Of a stretch of DNA of 64,000 bases, positions 11,271-23,900 are shown one piece after another. Within the stretch, counting starts at the first letter, position 1; each line of letters starts with the position of its first letter. This DNA comes from Pteria penguin (taxonomy: Eukaryota; Mollusca; Bivalvia; Pterioida; Pteriidae): positions 44,049,042-44,113,041 of the forward strand of contig CM068583.1 in assembly GCA_035048485.1 (NCBI GenBank), given 5' to 3'. Below the pieces are notes generated by a model. That model searched no databases. It saw only the letters and a program-made list of their open reading frames with translations, and was not told where the DNA came from. The position numbers were made by a program, and so were the translations under genes.

Positions 11271-13392
11271 TTAAGGTGACGAAATATCTGCAGATTTGGA
11301 GTGTTTCTGTTTAAATTCATTATTCTTCGAAATGTCTGACATCAGCTTTGGGTCTTTTTGTATAATTTTCTTGGGTTCCAGTACAAGTCTTCTAGAGTTG
11401 ATGTTTTTGCTTACGAGCCTTGGAAGGCCCTGTAACATGGGGCGGGGCACCCGTGCTAGTCCATGTTCTCTCGGTAACATCTGAATAGGGTGTGGCGCTG
11501 GTTCTCTTTTGAATCCATGAACAGGTTGTGGTGCCGGTACATGTTTAGCTGCCATAATGCCTTGGTATTCTGGTTTCCTAGTCGGAATTCTGATATGTCC
11601 CGGTCTCCTGGTTGGTTGTCTGACATGACCAACTCCTGTTTGGGCATTAATGAATTCTGGTCTTCTTGTTGGGAGCTCTGGCCTTCTTGGAAATTCTGGT
11701 CTTTTTGTTGGAACTCGGAATTCATGCGGAGGATTTCGATTAGATGGCTTATTGTTTGGTGATGAATCATGAAAGATTGGACGATGTGCATTGTGCTGCG
11801 ACAACGGCGGTGGTCGTCTCTTATCGGGATGCCCCATCCGTGTCTCTTCGTTTATCTCATTTGTCCAATATACCCGTAAACTGCGACATAAAGATCCAAT
11901 CGTTTCTCCGACTTTTAATGTGAAGATCTGTAAATCAGTTTCTGTATGAAAAATGCTTGGTATCTGAAAAGATAAAAAAGAAAGAAAATAAATGCACGAG
12001 ATAAAAATATTTTATGGTTCTTCTTAGATAATTGTTAAATCAATAGCTATTCATCAATAACTACAGATTCTCTGCTTGATTTCGTTTATAATGTTGTTAA
12101 GAATTTTTATATTCCTTTAAAATTTTATACATGTAGAAACATGAGTATAATATGTAAATTATAGCAAGATAAATCACAATAATGATATCGTGCCATACCT
12201 TTGAATCCACATAAGCTTGTTTTTCCTCATTTTGAAGGTTCCACTCTGGGTCATAATTAGTGATAAAGCATGCCCGAAAGGTTGGATCACGTATCGCTGT
12301 GTAGCCCTGCATTATAAGTAATCATCTATTATGATTAAAAAATAAAAAGTCGACCACAAATTATGGTATATAATTATAGGTAGATTTACTATTCTTTGGC
12401 GATCTAACGAAACAGTATACCTAGTTTTTCTCATTTCAGTGTATATAAAATCCAAGCATTGTAATCTGCTGCTTTAGTTATTGATATAAGCAAAGACAAT
12501 AATTAAAATAGTAAATAATTAAAATCATTTTTCTCTACATTGATAATTTTTCATTACTCCTTCAAATATGTTTTCACGGTAACCGCGAAGCTGTTAAATT
12601 GAAAACAAAATGATCACTGTTTCCTCCAAATCGATCATATTGATGGCAAAATACATTATGACGCGTTATATTTGGGTGAAACGTTAATCTGCTTGCGATT
12701 TGCCGTACACAGGTACAGCTCCGCAGCTAACGTAAAAAGGTACATTGGATTTATGTTTAAACACGTTAACGGCAAAACTTCATTTTTTTCATCCTGGTTT
12801 TCGTTCAGAAGATTGAATAGTGTATAATATAACATGTTTTGATTTACTCAAAATAATCTAGAAAGAAATTACTCGAAAATAGATATGATAGCACATTTAT
12901 TTCTTCAGTAAGAGTCTAATTATTTTAATTATTAGGAATCCAACCCCTTGAAAAGTCTTAGACTGTACGTAACCCTTACTGTGTACTGGTCACTGAAAAT
13001 GACCATTTTCTCTTCATCCATTATGTGATGTCCTTTATCAGCACTGAATGGGATTGGTCGGAGGTATCTGCCATCACATATCTAAAGAAAGCAATTTGCA
13101 TAATAATATTCATTTAAATTATGATACACAAAATTAATTATATTGTATATAGTGTAAGTGATGTATATTTTAAAATTATGATAATGAAACTCATTTAGCA
13201 AGATTCTGTATAATGATTTTCATACAGAATTTTGTATTTGTCAACAAAAGAAAGCAGATAATAAAATTATGCATTGGATGAAAAATAATAACAATATGTT
13301 AGCAGCATTATTACTTATAAATATACAATCCGGTGAGGGATACTTACTGTGAAACTCAAGAGTAAAAACACTACGTAAGTAAAGGTATACAT
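11271..13392 (-). CDS. Secreted BRICHOS-domain protein with basic proline-rich tail, 4 exons
   Basis: Coding exons (- strand) are 13392-13348, 13081-12980, 12306-12199 and 11963-11271, all phase 0 with GT-AG borders, giving 315 aa. Residues 1-17 form a signal peptide (MYTFTYVVFLLLSFT then IC). Residues ~37-118 resemble a BRICHOS domain: VIFSD (Asp46), TAIRD then RACFI (Cys62), and VGETIGSLC (Cys111) followed by VYW. The two cysteines and the Asp are the family hallmarks. A basic site DKRR (132-135) follows. The remaining ~180 residues are rich in Pro, Arg, Lys and His, with repeated PT(R/K)(R/K)PE(F/Y)-like motifs (e.g. PTKRPEF, PTRRPEF, PTRKPEY) and no cysteine. BRICHOS domains usually act as intramolecular chaperones for the segment beside them. 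In annelid BRICHOS precursors the C-terminal segment is an antimicrobial peptide, so this tail could be a released cationic peptide or a matrix protein. The exon chain is strong, the domain call good, the function inference. Confidence 0.8.
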
Positions 13393-14169
13393 ATCGCCTG
13401 GACAATTTAGTTAGAATGTTATAAGTGAAATCTCGGAGATATATATATGTACATATACACTGTATAAAAATATCGATGTTGAGTAAATTTGTCAACTTTC
13501 AACGGATCTTGTTTATCAAATTTTGAAACTTAATTGATAACATTATTTATATTATCCTAAACTCTAAGCAGAATGGAAAATAAATGGTTAAAAGATTAAA
13601 GGGGAGGGGAAATTAAAATGCTCATTTGGGCTATATTCATGTATTAAGACCACTTAATTCTAAATTCAGAATACTGCTTATCCCTGTGATTGACGTACAA
13701 TTGATAAGGGAGTGACTGGTAAGGGTACGTAACTGATTGGGAGCTAAACCTTAAGATAGGAAAGTTGACTAATACAAACCTATTGTATGCTTTGATCTCG
13801 CGTCGATAGAAAACGTCCAGTGTGATAATAACTATAAATACCAACTTGTGGGGTAACCTGAACTTTCATGAGTTCTTTTTCATTCTAAAAGGATAAATAA
13901 GATAAAAATTCTGCACAAACTGAAAATATATCGCACACAGATTAAATGAACCCAGGCTGAATTATTCAGATAATGCTGTTTTGATTTATCAATAAAACTT
14001 TTTTTTATGGATCTCTAACATTAACATTCTGACCTTTACACAATGGACCTGGTCAGCAGTCTCGTCCTATTGTGAAAATGTAAACAGAACCCTGCGAGAT
14101 ATATTATTTCATTTCGTTAAACTAAATATTAATAGTTACTATCATTTCATCCTAATTAGTCGGCGCAAA
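13393..14169. other. 5' flank of the BRICHOS gene, no other gene recognised
   Basis: AT-rich, with short - strand frames (13241-13495 overlapping exon 1, and 13644-13844) that have no family features. Upstream non-coding exons or the promoter of the BRICHOS gene may lie here, but none could be placed. Confidence 0.4.
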
Positions 14170-16380
14170 TTACAATATGGCGGCAAGGGCCAGGTGTAGT
14201 ACATCATGGCTGACGTAATGATAAGCAGGACACGACAAACATAAAGTGGAATATGACGGGTAATCGACACGATATATGCATATTCTGGCAGGTAACCGAT
14301 GCAAAAGGTTGTGAATTTTGAGGGGTAACCCAGCCAACATAGTGTCGATTCTGGCAAGTAACCGACATGGTATCAAATAGGTAACCGCCACAACAGAGAG
14401 GATTCTGGTGGGTAAACGACACAACGAACGTGGATAATGGACACGACACTGTACGGATTCTGGGGGGTAATCGACAAAACAAAATGTGGATTATGGTGTT
14501 ACTAACTCAAAATACCGAAGATTTTTGGACAGTTCATCAATACAGTACAGCGTGGATTTCGGTGGATAACCGATACAGGATACCGTGTGGATTTGTGTTG
14601 ACATTTGACACAACACTATGCGGATTCTGGAAATTAATCAACAATATGTTATGTGGGTATCCGACAAAAGAGATTTTAGATTCTATCAGGTAACCAACAC
14701 ACAATGGCATGATATATCAGACAGCCGATATACAATGGTATGATATATCAGGTAGCCGATATACAATGGCATGAAATATCAGGTAACCGATATACAATGG
14801 CATGAAATATCAGGTAACCGATATACAATGGCATGATATATCAGGTAACCGATATACAATGACATGAGATATCAGGTAACCGATATACAATGGCATGATA
14901 TATCAGGTAACCGATATACAATGGCATGATATATCAGGTAACCGATATACAATGGCATGAGATATCAGGTAACCGATATACAATGGCATGAAATATCAGG
15001 TAACCGATATACAATGGCATGATATATCAGGTAACCGATATACAATGACATGAGATATCAGGTAACCGATATACAATGACATGAGATATCAGGTAACCGA
15101 TATACAATGGCATGAGATATCAGGTAACCGATATACAATGGCATGAAATATCAGGTAACCGATATACAATGGCATGATATATCAGGTAACCGATATACAA
15201 TGGCATGAAATATCAGGTAACCGATATACAATGGCATGATATATCAGGTAACCGATATACAATGGCATGATATATCAGGTAACCGATATACAATGGCATG
15301 ATATATCAGGTAACCGATATACAATGGCATGATATATCAGGTAACCTATATACAATGGCATGAGATATCAGGTAACCGATATACAATGGCATGAAATATC
15401 AGGTAACCGATATACAATGGCATGATATATCAGGTAACCGATATACCATGGCATGAGATATGAGGTAACTGATATACAATGGCATGAGAAATCAGGTAGC
15501 CGATATACAATGGCATGCGATATCAGGCAACAGACACACAGTGGTATAATATATCAGGTAACCGACACACAATGATATGAGATATCAGGTAACTGACACT
15601 CAAAGACATGAGATATTCGACAAAACAGAGTTCAAACATTTCTAAATGACAGACGGCACGATTGTTGTCGTTGTTGTGGTGATTTTCGATCCTATCAGGT
15701 AACCAACACACAATGGCACATGATATATCAGGTAACCGATATACAATGGCAGGATATATCAAGTAACCGACACACAGTGGTATGATATATCAGGTAACCG
15801 ACACACAGTGGTATGATATATCAGGTAGCCGATATACAATGGTATGATATATCAGGTAACCGATATACAATGGCATGATATATCAAGTAACCGATATACA
15901 ATGGTATGATATATCAGGTAACCGACACACAGTGGTATGATATATCAGGTAACCGACACACAGTGGTATGATATATCAGGTAGCCGATATACAATCGATA
16001 TACAATGGCATTATATATCAGGTAGTCGATATACACTGGCATGATATATCAGGTAACCGACACGCAGTGGTATGATATATCAGGTAGCCGATATACAATG
16101 GCATAAATTATCAGGTAAAAGACACACAATGGCATTTGCTAACCGGTAACCGACATACAATGGCATGCGATATCCAGTTCCCGACACACAATGACATGTG
16201 ATATCCGGTTCCCGACACGCAATAGCATGAGATATCCGGTAATCGACACACTAGGACATGAGATATCAGGTAACTGACACTCAAAGACATGAGATATTCG
16301 ACAAAGCAGAGTTCAAATTCTTCCAAATGACCGACACACAATGGCACGATTGTTGTTGTGGTGGTGGTGGTGGTGGTGAC
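14170..16380 (+). repeat. Satellite array, 31-bp unit, with diverged edges
   Basis: The core at about 14690-15560 and 15690-16150 is made of near-identical 31-bp units: ATATCAGGTAACCGATATAC then AATGGCATGA. That is roughly 40 copies. The left edge (14170-14690) holds much more diverged units of the GGTAACCGACA type, as expected at the edge of an array homogenised in its centre. A roughly 100-bp non-unit insert (GAGATATTCGACAAA...GTTGTTGTGG) occurs twice, near 15610-15690 and 16274-16370, showing a larger duplication. Small - strand ORFs across it are artefacts of the repeat. Confidence 0.95.
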
Positions 16381-17130
16381 ATATGAACGATCTGTGTCCG
16401 CAACTTACTCGACACCAAACTTGAGACGTTTTTACGAGAATATTACTAGATTAAACAGAAGTTTGTAAGTTTAGCATGACTTATGACGAGTGAACTACGA
16501 GAAATGTACGAGCGTTGCATAGTATGAATTCTGTGTAGACCTGTATAAGAGGTGCTCGGCGACACCTGATTGAATTTGATATGTGTATAAAATTAAAAAT
16601 CAGCAACAATTTTGAACAGACTAAAATTCTCGACGCTGCTTGTTGATGTAAAGACGCATTCTTTAGTTCAAGCATGGCCGTATGACCAATCATAATTGTT
16701 TCATAAGTTAGCTAATTTACTAAATTGTTTTCATTAAGTTATTCTTGACATGCAATTGATTTGCAATCTTATAAGTTGTATTGCAGCAGTATGTATAAAT
16801 TTGTTCTTTTCTTTCTGAACGTTAATACTACAAAATAAAAAACAGAAGACATCTGACAAAGCTGTATGACACAAATCGCCAAGGACATGCACACAGAACA
16901 TGATAATAGTAAAATATACACGGAAAAACGACATTACAAAAATATTCGATTGTGCTGCGGTTGCGATGCCGACTTAGGACGGTCAATTGAAGTAACAAAC
17001 GTCATTCAACTAGTGTGGTTAACCGGTTTACGGACAATTATTTTCATTATGCAAAGATTAAAAAGTGTTCAGGCTCTGGAAAATATTTACTCATGCAAAC
17101 AACCCGTTCCTTTTAGTGCCTCTAAGTTGA
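16381..17130. other. No gene; contains an inverted fragment of dispersed repeat A/B
   Basis: Around 16955-17040 the reverse complement carries GTAAACCGGTTAACCACACT followed by the end of the repeat seen at 3566-3640 and 54593-54680. The rest is AT-rich and unrecognised. Confidence 0.5.
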
Positions 17131-17390
17131 AATGACAGGCCCTGAACACCTTTTATCCATGTTTGGGAGGTGGAAATGAGTTCATTATTAACTGTCAGTA
17201 TTGGTGGATTTTGAGGGGGGATTGCAACTCCGTTTTCGTCAGAAAATTTAACCCAAAAAGGGTTATTTTTGGCCATTTTCAAGGCTGCAACAACCCAAAC
17301 CCCCCCTTTCCAGACAGAATAGTGAAAAATAGTAGTCATGGCAGGCAGAAAACCACCTTCCAAAAATTCTAGATCCGCCTATGGTCAGTG
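17131..17390. repeat. Degenerate hAT-like element end
   Basis: The segment holds G-runs and C-runs and ends in CTAGATCCGCCTATGG, the reverse complement of the GGCGGATC(C/T)AG termini seen at 38397, 52750 and 53858. Only one end is clear. Overlapping short ORFs on both strands have no family signature. Confidence 0.4.
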
Positions 17391-17561
17391 TCTAGCTCTA
17401 TGTGATTCAAGCAACTGAAGACTCCTTGGCACAAAAAGTAGCTTAAAACAGTGGTATCATATAGCAAACTTTGTTTTGAGTTTACAAGTTTGGTCCCCAA
17501 CCCCACTTTTGAATTGCTTCATACGGGCCTGCCAAGTGACGATTTGTGGAAACTGGTGACA

Positions 17562-17591
17562 ATATGGCATGGGCTTTACACCATGCCATAT
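17562..17591. repeat. 11-bp perfect inverted repeat
   Basis: ATATGGCATGG (17562-17572) and CCATGCCATAT (17581-17591) flank an 8-base loop. Confidence 0.7.
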
Positions 17592-17936
17592 GTTTTCTGG
17601 CGTGTAGTGTACATTATTGTGCAGAATCTGGTGGAAAACCTTTACAATAAGGTACACATTCTGGCGAGTCACTTGCAAAACATCAAGTACCACTTAAATA
17701 TTTTAAATCATTAAATCATTTTTAAATATCAAAATTCATTTGTTTTATATTACCAGAGACTTATATACACATATTTCCGAAATTGCAAAATCTGATTTTT
17801 TATATGATATGAGAATTATTTTCGATATCAGAAATTAAAGATATATTTTCTGATATCAGCAAATCCAAATTTGTGATATCAAAAAATCTCGTTATATTTT
17901 GAAAATTGTCACTGATTTCCTAATATCAGAAAATCG

Positions 17937-17938
<2 letters not shown>

Positions 17939-18010
<72 letters not shown>
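17939..18010. repeat. (TA)n microsatellite
   Basis: About 72 bases of uninterrupted TA abut the tail end of the SINE at 18011. Confidence 0.97.
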
Positions 18011-18012
<2 letters not shown>

Positions 18013-18252
18013 AGTCACACCACGAATATTTCACGTATATGGTGACAAGATCTGCCTGATACGGGGCATACAAATTTTGACCTTTGCAACGGACCCATCC
18101 GAAGCAGTGAGGGATCTTTAACGTGCCATGCATATCCCGACAAGGGGCTACGGTTTTTACTGTCTCATCCGAAACACAGGACACCGGCATGACCAGAGTG
18201 GGACTCGAACCCCGGCCTCCCGATCGGGAGGCCAGCGCGATGTGGCATGTAC
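18011..18252 (-). mobile_element. tRNA-derived SINE, reverse orientation
   Basis: On the + strand it reads tail first: CACACCACGAATATTTCACG, GGTGACAAGATCTGCC, GGGATCTTTAACGTGCCATG. Then comes the inverted B-box region GGACTCGAACCCC and the rest of the tRNA-like head. It is close in sequence to the copy at 41905-42178. The A-box end is degraded. Confidence 0.88.
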
Positions 18253-20095
18253 CATACAGTATCAACACCTCTTTAAAGAGCAATGATTCCACGATGATTC
18301 AAAGTTCCACAGAGGTGAAGATGATTTACTCAGTAATTTCTTGCAATATCAACAGTTACATAAAGAAGAGTACTGGAAGGCAGAGCTTCCCCTTAAGTGA
18401 CCTTGATTTTTTATTTTTCACCTTGAAAATTCATGATGGTTTTTCATCGCAATATAAAGAATTTGTACAGTAAGGATAAGCAGGATAAATACAACAACAA
18501 AATAACTCCTGGATGGACACAGGATGATGTTACTTTATCCTCTCGTTGTGAGAATGGATAACTGAAGTCCACACATAACAACAAATTTCTATTATCATTA
18601 ATTCCTATTAATAATCTTTTAAATATTTTATTGCACATATTATGCCATGCATTTAAAACATATATCAAACTGTAAAAGAGACACTTATATCACATTTGAT
18701 GATAATACTTTGATGTCAGATATCACAGACTCTCAAATATTCCATTGTAAATATATGTTTAAGCTTCTAAAATTCAGTGGAAATGGACGGCAAAATACAA
18801 TAAGTATTAAATACAAAAATTTGAGATTCCAATTTCGGTATACATCGAAATATGTTTCGAAAATAAACATATCATATGAATATCAAAAAAATATGTACAG
18901 AAATTTCATAATCATGACTATGCTACACATGTATTTAATAATTTTGATATTAAAACATAATCTAACACTTCTGGAACATAAATATACAGTAACAGAAATG
19001 GACAAACTGAGTAAATCATGTAGACAGCTCATAACAATAAGAAAATTTTACATTACACAGTAACAGTTCTTGCTATATATTTTTCTTCATCAAAAGGAAT
19101 TTGACCTTTAAACTCTGATGAATCAGGCACATTCTTGACTCACAGTGAGTCTGTGTATGAAGTTTCACATCAATAGGTGTAAAGGAAATTCAGTTATGGG
19201 TTATTGATTCTTGGGTGACGTCATAGATATATTGTCAAAAGGAGGGGGAGGGAAAATAAGACTTTGTGAAATTGTCCTCATCAAATGTAGCATGTATATC
19301 ATAGCAGTAACGAAAAAATGTAAAACTATAGGTCCTAAATATATTTCTGATTTATCATGACTTACTAAATCATATAGGTTACTTGCATCAATTTTATGTC
19401 AAAATAAGAAGGTGTTGTTCTATTATTTTGCTTATCTTTAAATTTAGTATGGATATATTAAAAAAATGTTCAAATAAACATCTGATATCATGGAAAAAGT
19501 GCAGTGTAAAATTATGAACCATACCTATAATTCATCTGTATAACAGCTGCCCTCTCATTTTTTTTACAATGAATTTGGGACAAAATAAGAGGGTGAGGTA
19601 ATAAAATCTTACTTTGCGCAAAATATAATCTGGATACATTCTTTTGTTTATTAAGTACATATGGTATTATAGAATGAAATTAAATCAAGAAAATGAGATT
19701 TGCATGTATTTTGCATTATCAGCACTCTATATATCACATTTTGATACATATGTATGGGGGTAATTTTAGCAGCTAGTGATGCAAGACAGCTTTTTCTCTC
19801 ATTACGCATATAAGGGATTTTGAAATTGATACTGAACCATGAAGGAAAAATATTATACTACACATAAGAAGTGTTTTTACTGCTCATTTACATGAAAGTG
19901 CACATGCAATGCAGTTTAACTGATGATATGTTTGACTCAGGAATTACCAAAATATGAATAAACATAATTTTGATTTCTTGATCAAACGAAAACAAATATG
20001 GGCAGGTAATGTTTTGAAGCCACCAATTTATAAGTGTCATATTTTCTGCAAATAAAAAAAGTATTTTAAAAAAAGCACATATTTTTCAACAGAAT
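18253..20095. other. No gene recognised
   Basis: AT-rich sequence downstream (on the - strand) of the calpain gene. The open frame at 18647-19063 (+) is low-complexity (I/N/Y/K-rich) with no recognisable motif. A possible old repeat ('cagtgagtctgtgtatgaagtttcacatcaatagg') lies near 19140-19200, related to 20200-20460. Confidence 0.4.
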
Positions 20096-20465
20096 TTTCA
20101 TAGGGATGGATAACACTTATGGTCGAGAAATCATAATCAGTTATTAATTCTCTGTGGCCTTGACCTTTTGACCTCCAAATCGATAATGCATATACTTGAC
20201 TGATGGAAAGTCTAGGTGTGAAGCTTCCTGAGTGTAAGTGTAAATGGAACTCAGTCATGGGTTGGAGACTACATTCAGTTATCCATGATCTGTGACTGGC
20301 CTTTGACCTCCAAATCAAAAGTTACATCCAGAAAGTCTGTGTGTGAGGTTTCCAGGACATAAGTCTGGAAACCATATTTTAACACACAAATAGACAAACA
20401 GACAGACAGGGTGATTTCTATATACCCACTCCCAAAATTTGTTTGCAGGGGGCATAAATATAAAT
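20096..20465 (+). repeat. Diverged member of the 'gacagacagggtgattt' repeat group
   Basis: It contains GGCCTTGACCTTTTGACCTC twice in variant form and ends with AGACAGACAGGGTGATTTCT then ATATACCC. That is the terminal phrase shared with the repeats ending at 8760 and 22310, but its body is different. Confidence 0.6.
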
Positions 20466-20958
20466 GATTAAAAAGTAACACACACCTCTGCGTATATTGC
20501 TAAAGACATATAAAACATTCATATAAATAACAAGAATTACTTAAATAAGCATAAGAAAAAATCAATCTTGAGAAACAAATTTTCATCTGAAATATACATT
20601 TTTATGGTTACAATCAATTTAAAAATTTGTGTACAAGAATAAATTGTACAAATTTCTTAAATACTGTTCACATTGAATGAAAAGTATGGAATGAGAACTA
20701 TTTGTCAGCAACAGTTCTTTTTTGATATAACATTTATTTACAACTGAAAATATAAAAACTTCTTGATAAATTATCAAACTATGAAACTGGATACTACATG
20801 TACCATTATAAAATATATAGAACTTCTTTTAAGTAGCAGTGAACTAAATAAATGTATATGGTTTTGTAATTTTGTAGATGTATAGTACACATATTCATAT
20901 ATGCAGAATTCTAATGTAACAAATGTTTGGAGTACTTAATTCACTGGTAAAACAATTT

Positions 20959-23900
20959 TTAGACTCTGTCCATTTCATTTGTGTGGAGAATTTTGAGCCA
21001 GATGTATCCCTGTTTTTTCATTTGCTTCTCTTTGCCCTTACCATGCAGACTGAAACGTGTTATTGTACTTCCCCCTTTATAAGAAGACTTTTCTTTCATC
21101 GATATTGTACACATTCCCATAAACTGGTCTTTGATCAGATTATCATTCCAGATCTAAAACAGAGATTTTACAGAATAATAAATGATACTGATGTACTAGT
21201 GTACATGAAAAATATCAAATAAGGAATCTAAATTACTTGAATTACTCAAGAAAAACTTTTTGTGAACCATGATTAAGTTCTTTGGAAAAAGTGAAAATGG
21301 TGGCATAGTAGTAAATAATGAAATCTTACTGGACTGACTCTTACTGTTATATCATCAACTAGCGCTGTCCTAACAGGACAAATACCCCTCGTGGCAACAA
21401 AGTTGAAACATGAAATAATTCATCCTCAGATATATCACTGGTATCAGTGTAATGGATGTCCACTTGTACATTTTGAGGTCTAATCGATGAAAAGAAGAAT
21501 TCTGGTATGTGTGCACTCTGACCTTGACCTTGTAGATATGATTTTGGTTCAAGGTCATAACACATCCTTGAGTCATGGACAACAATTGTGTAAGGAAGAA
21601 GCTATGACCCAAACAGGTATTTTGGGGGTTTTTTTGTGCACTGTAACCTTGACCTTGAAGATAAGGCCTTGGTTCAAGATAATGACAAACTCTTGTGTCA
21701 TGGACAACTATTGTGTGAAATATAATCTCCCTCCAACGTAACAGGAAGAAGTTATACCTCAAACAAGAATTCTGGCTCTGTAAGCACTGCGACCTTGACC
21801 TTGTAAATATGAACTTGGTTCAAGGTCATGACATACCTTGGGTCACAGACTGTAACAGGAAGAAGTGATGGCATGGACAAGAATTCTGTCTAAGTGAGCA
21901 CTGTGACCCTGACCTTGTAGATATGACCTCGGTTCAAGGTCATGACACACCCCTGGTTCATGGACAACAATGGTGTAAAATATAATCTCTGCAATGCAAC
22001 AGGAGGAAGTAATGACTCAGAAAAGAATTCTTAAAGCTGCGTGTGCACTGTGACCTTGACCCTGTAGATATAATCTCCCTGCAACGTAACAGGAGAAGTT
22101 ATGGCCCAGACAAGAATTCTGACTAAGTATACACTGTGACCTTGACCTTGTGGATATGACCTTGCTTCAAGGTCATGACACACTCTGGGGTCATGGACAA
22201 CAATTATGTACAATATTATCTCCCTCCAAAGTAAAAGGAAGAAGTTATGGTCCTGACATGATTGACTGACAGATTGACAGACAGGGTGATTCCTATATAA
22301 CCCCCAAATAATGTTGCATCAAATCTATACACTACTTCATATACTGAAGTATGAAGCTTTCATTTTCCACTTACCTCAATATGAATATCCTCTGATAATT
22401 TCCTTTGATAAAATGTGACTCTTTCATTCCATTCAGGTTTCACTGTATTTTTACATACACTTGTCCTGACACGTTTTCCTTCACATATCACCTCACAATA
22501 TGGATCAGCAGCTGGAATGTATAAGTTATTGTTACTCTTTCTCTTGATTCTCAATTCAACCTTCAAGACTGTAACTTTGTGAAACCCTTTGTCACATCTG
22601 CAGATATAATTCAAATGGGATACACCAGAGTCTTATTTAAAAATTTGAAAGAGCTTCAGTAGAATTAGATACTGAAGGCAAAAATGATATAAAATTGATG
22701 AAATAGAATACAAAACAATATAACTAAGGTTTTTGTCCTTACTGTTTCCTATATCTTGTCCTTCCAGACCCTCAGCTTTGACTAGAGAAATCTGTGTAGC
22801 TGCCACTCTAGGTTTACTCAAAGCCGCACAACATCTTGGGGGAGGAGGTTCATCAAACCATAGTTCTCTGAGTTAGACAAATATTATGCAATTATTCAAA
22901 GCTGAAGAAACATAAGCCTCTAATACAGAATGAATAAATACTATGACTTTGTTAATGAATTTGTTCATCAACAGAAACTTCATGGGTAATCAATAAAACT
23001 TTTGAGACTATGTCTTCAAACCAAAAGTTTAGAAAATGACAAATACAATAAGGCTTTTAACATAGTATTTGTTCACATGTACAAAATGATTTTAATACTT
23101 TGTCTTTAGTTGATTACAAAAACCTCAATGAAATATTTAGAATGAAAAAATAATGATAAATGTCATATTCATTGAAATGACTATGTGCAATATCTATACA
23201 TCTGCTTACTTGAGGGATGGGCTTGTGCTGCAATAGATCCTTAGAACATATTTGCCATGACTCCCAGGATCAAACGTAGAGGGGATGATGCAATAGCGAC
23301 CCTCCTTCAATGTCACTCGTGCAAACACATTTCTTGAATTTGAAAATGGTCCTGCATGCATTCTTTCAAGTTTGTCATGCATCCGGTACTTTCTATTGAG
23401 ATCAGCCTATAAAAAAATATAATCTCACAGAAAATTGCAAAAAGGATCATGTATATATACAGAAAGGAAGATGGAAAATCCACTTTCTATGAAATTCGCT
23501 CAAATCTTTACTAAATCATTTCTTCCTTCATCGCTCACCTTCATGACAGAGAATCCTATGGTATAGTTTTCTTTCCCCTGATCTTTTTCCTTTCTTTGAT
23601 CATACTGCTCTAAAGATAACATAATCTCATCTTCATCTTCTTCAATGTCGAACACATACTGAAGATATAAACATAAGATAATAGATATACATAAAATGTC
23701 ATATACAAAATCTCATGTTTAACTCAACTCAGGAATCACTGTTAATTACAAAAATTGAAATTTATTATTTTGAGTGGCCTAAAAGGAGAAAAAAGGTATT
23801 GGTAATGTTATCATCAAATGACTGATCTATAAACTGAGCAGATGATGCGCAACAGGCAATAAAATTATTTACGGATATTGCTCAAAATGGACCATTTAAG

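Noticed and set aside
14690..16150. Regular 31-bp repeats resembling a CRISPR array
   Set aside because: There are no unique spacers: units abut each other directly, there are no cas genes, and the context is an animal genome. It is a satellite.
17451..17714. Overlapping 87- and 78-codon ORFs on opposite strands
   Set aside because: They mirror each other across an inverted repeat (17562-17591), with no family features.
20923..21222. 99-codon + strand ORF
   Set aside because: It is the antisense of the last calpain exon, which has clear C2-domain sequence on the - strand.
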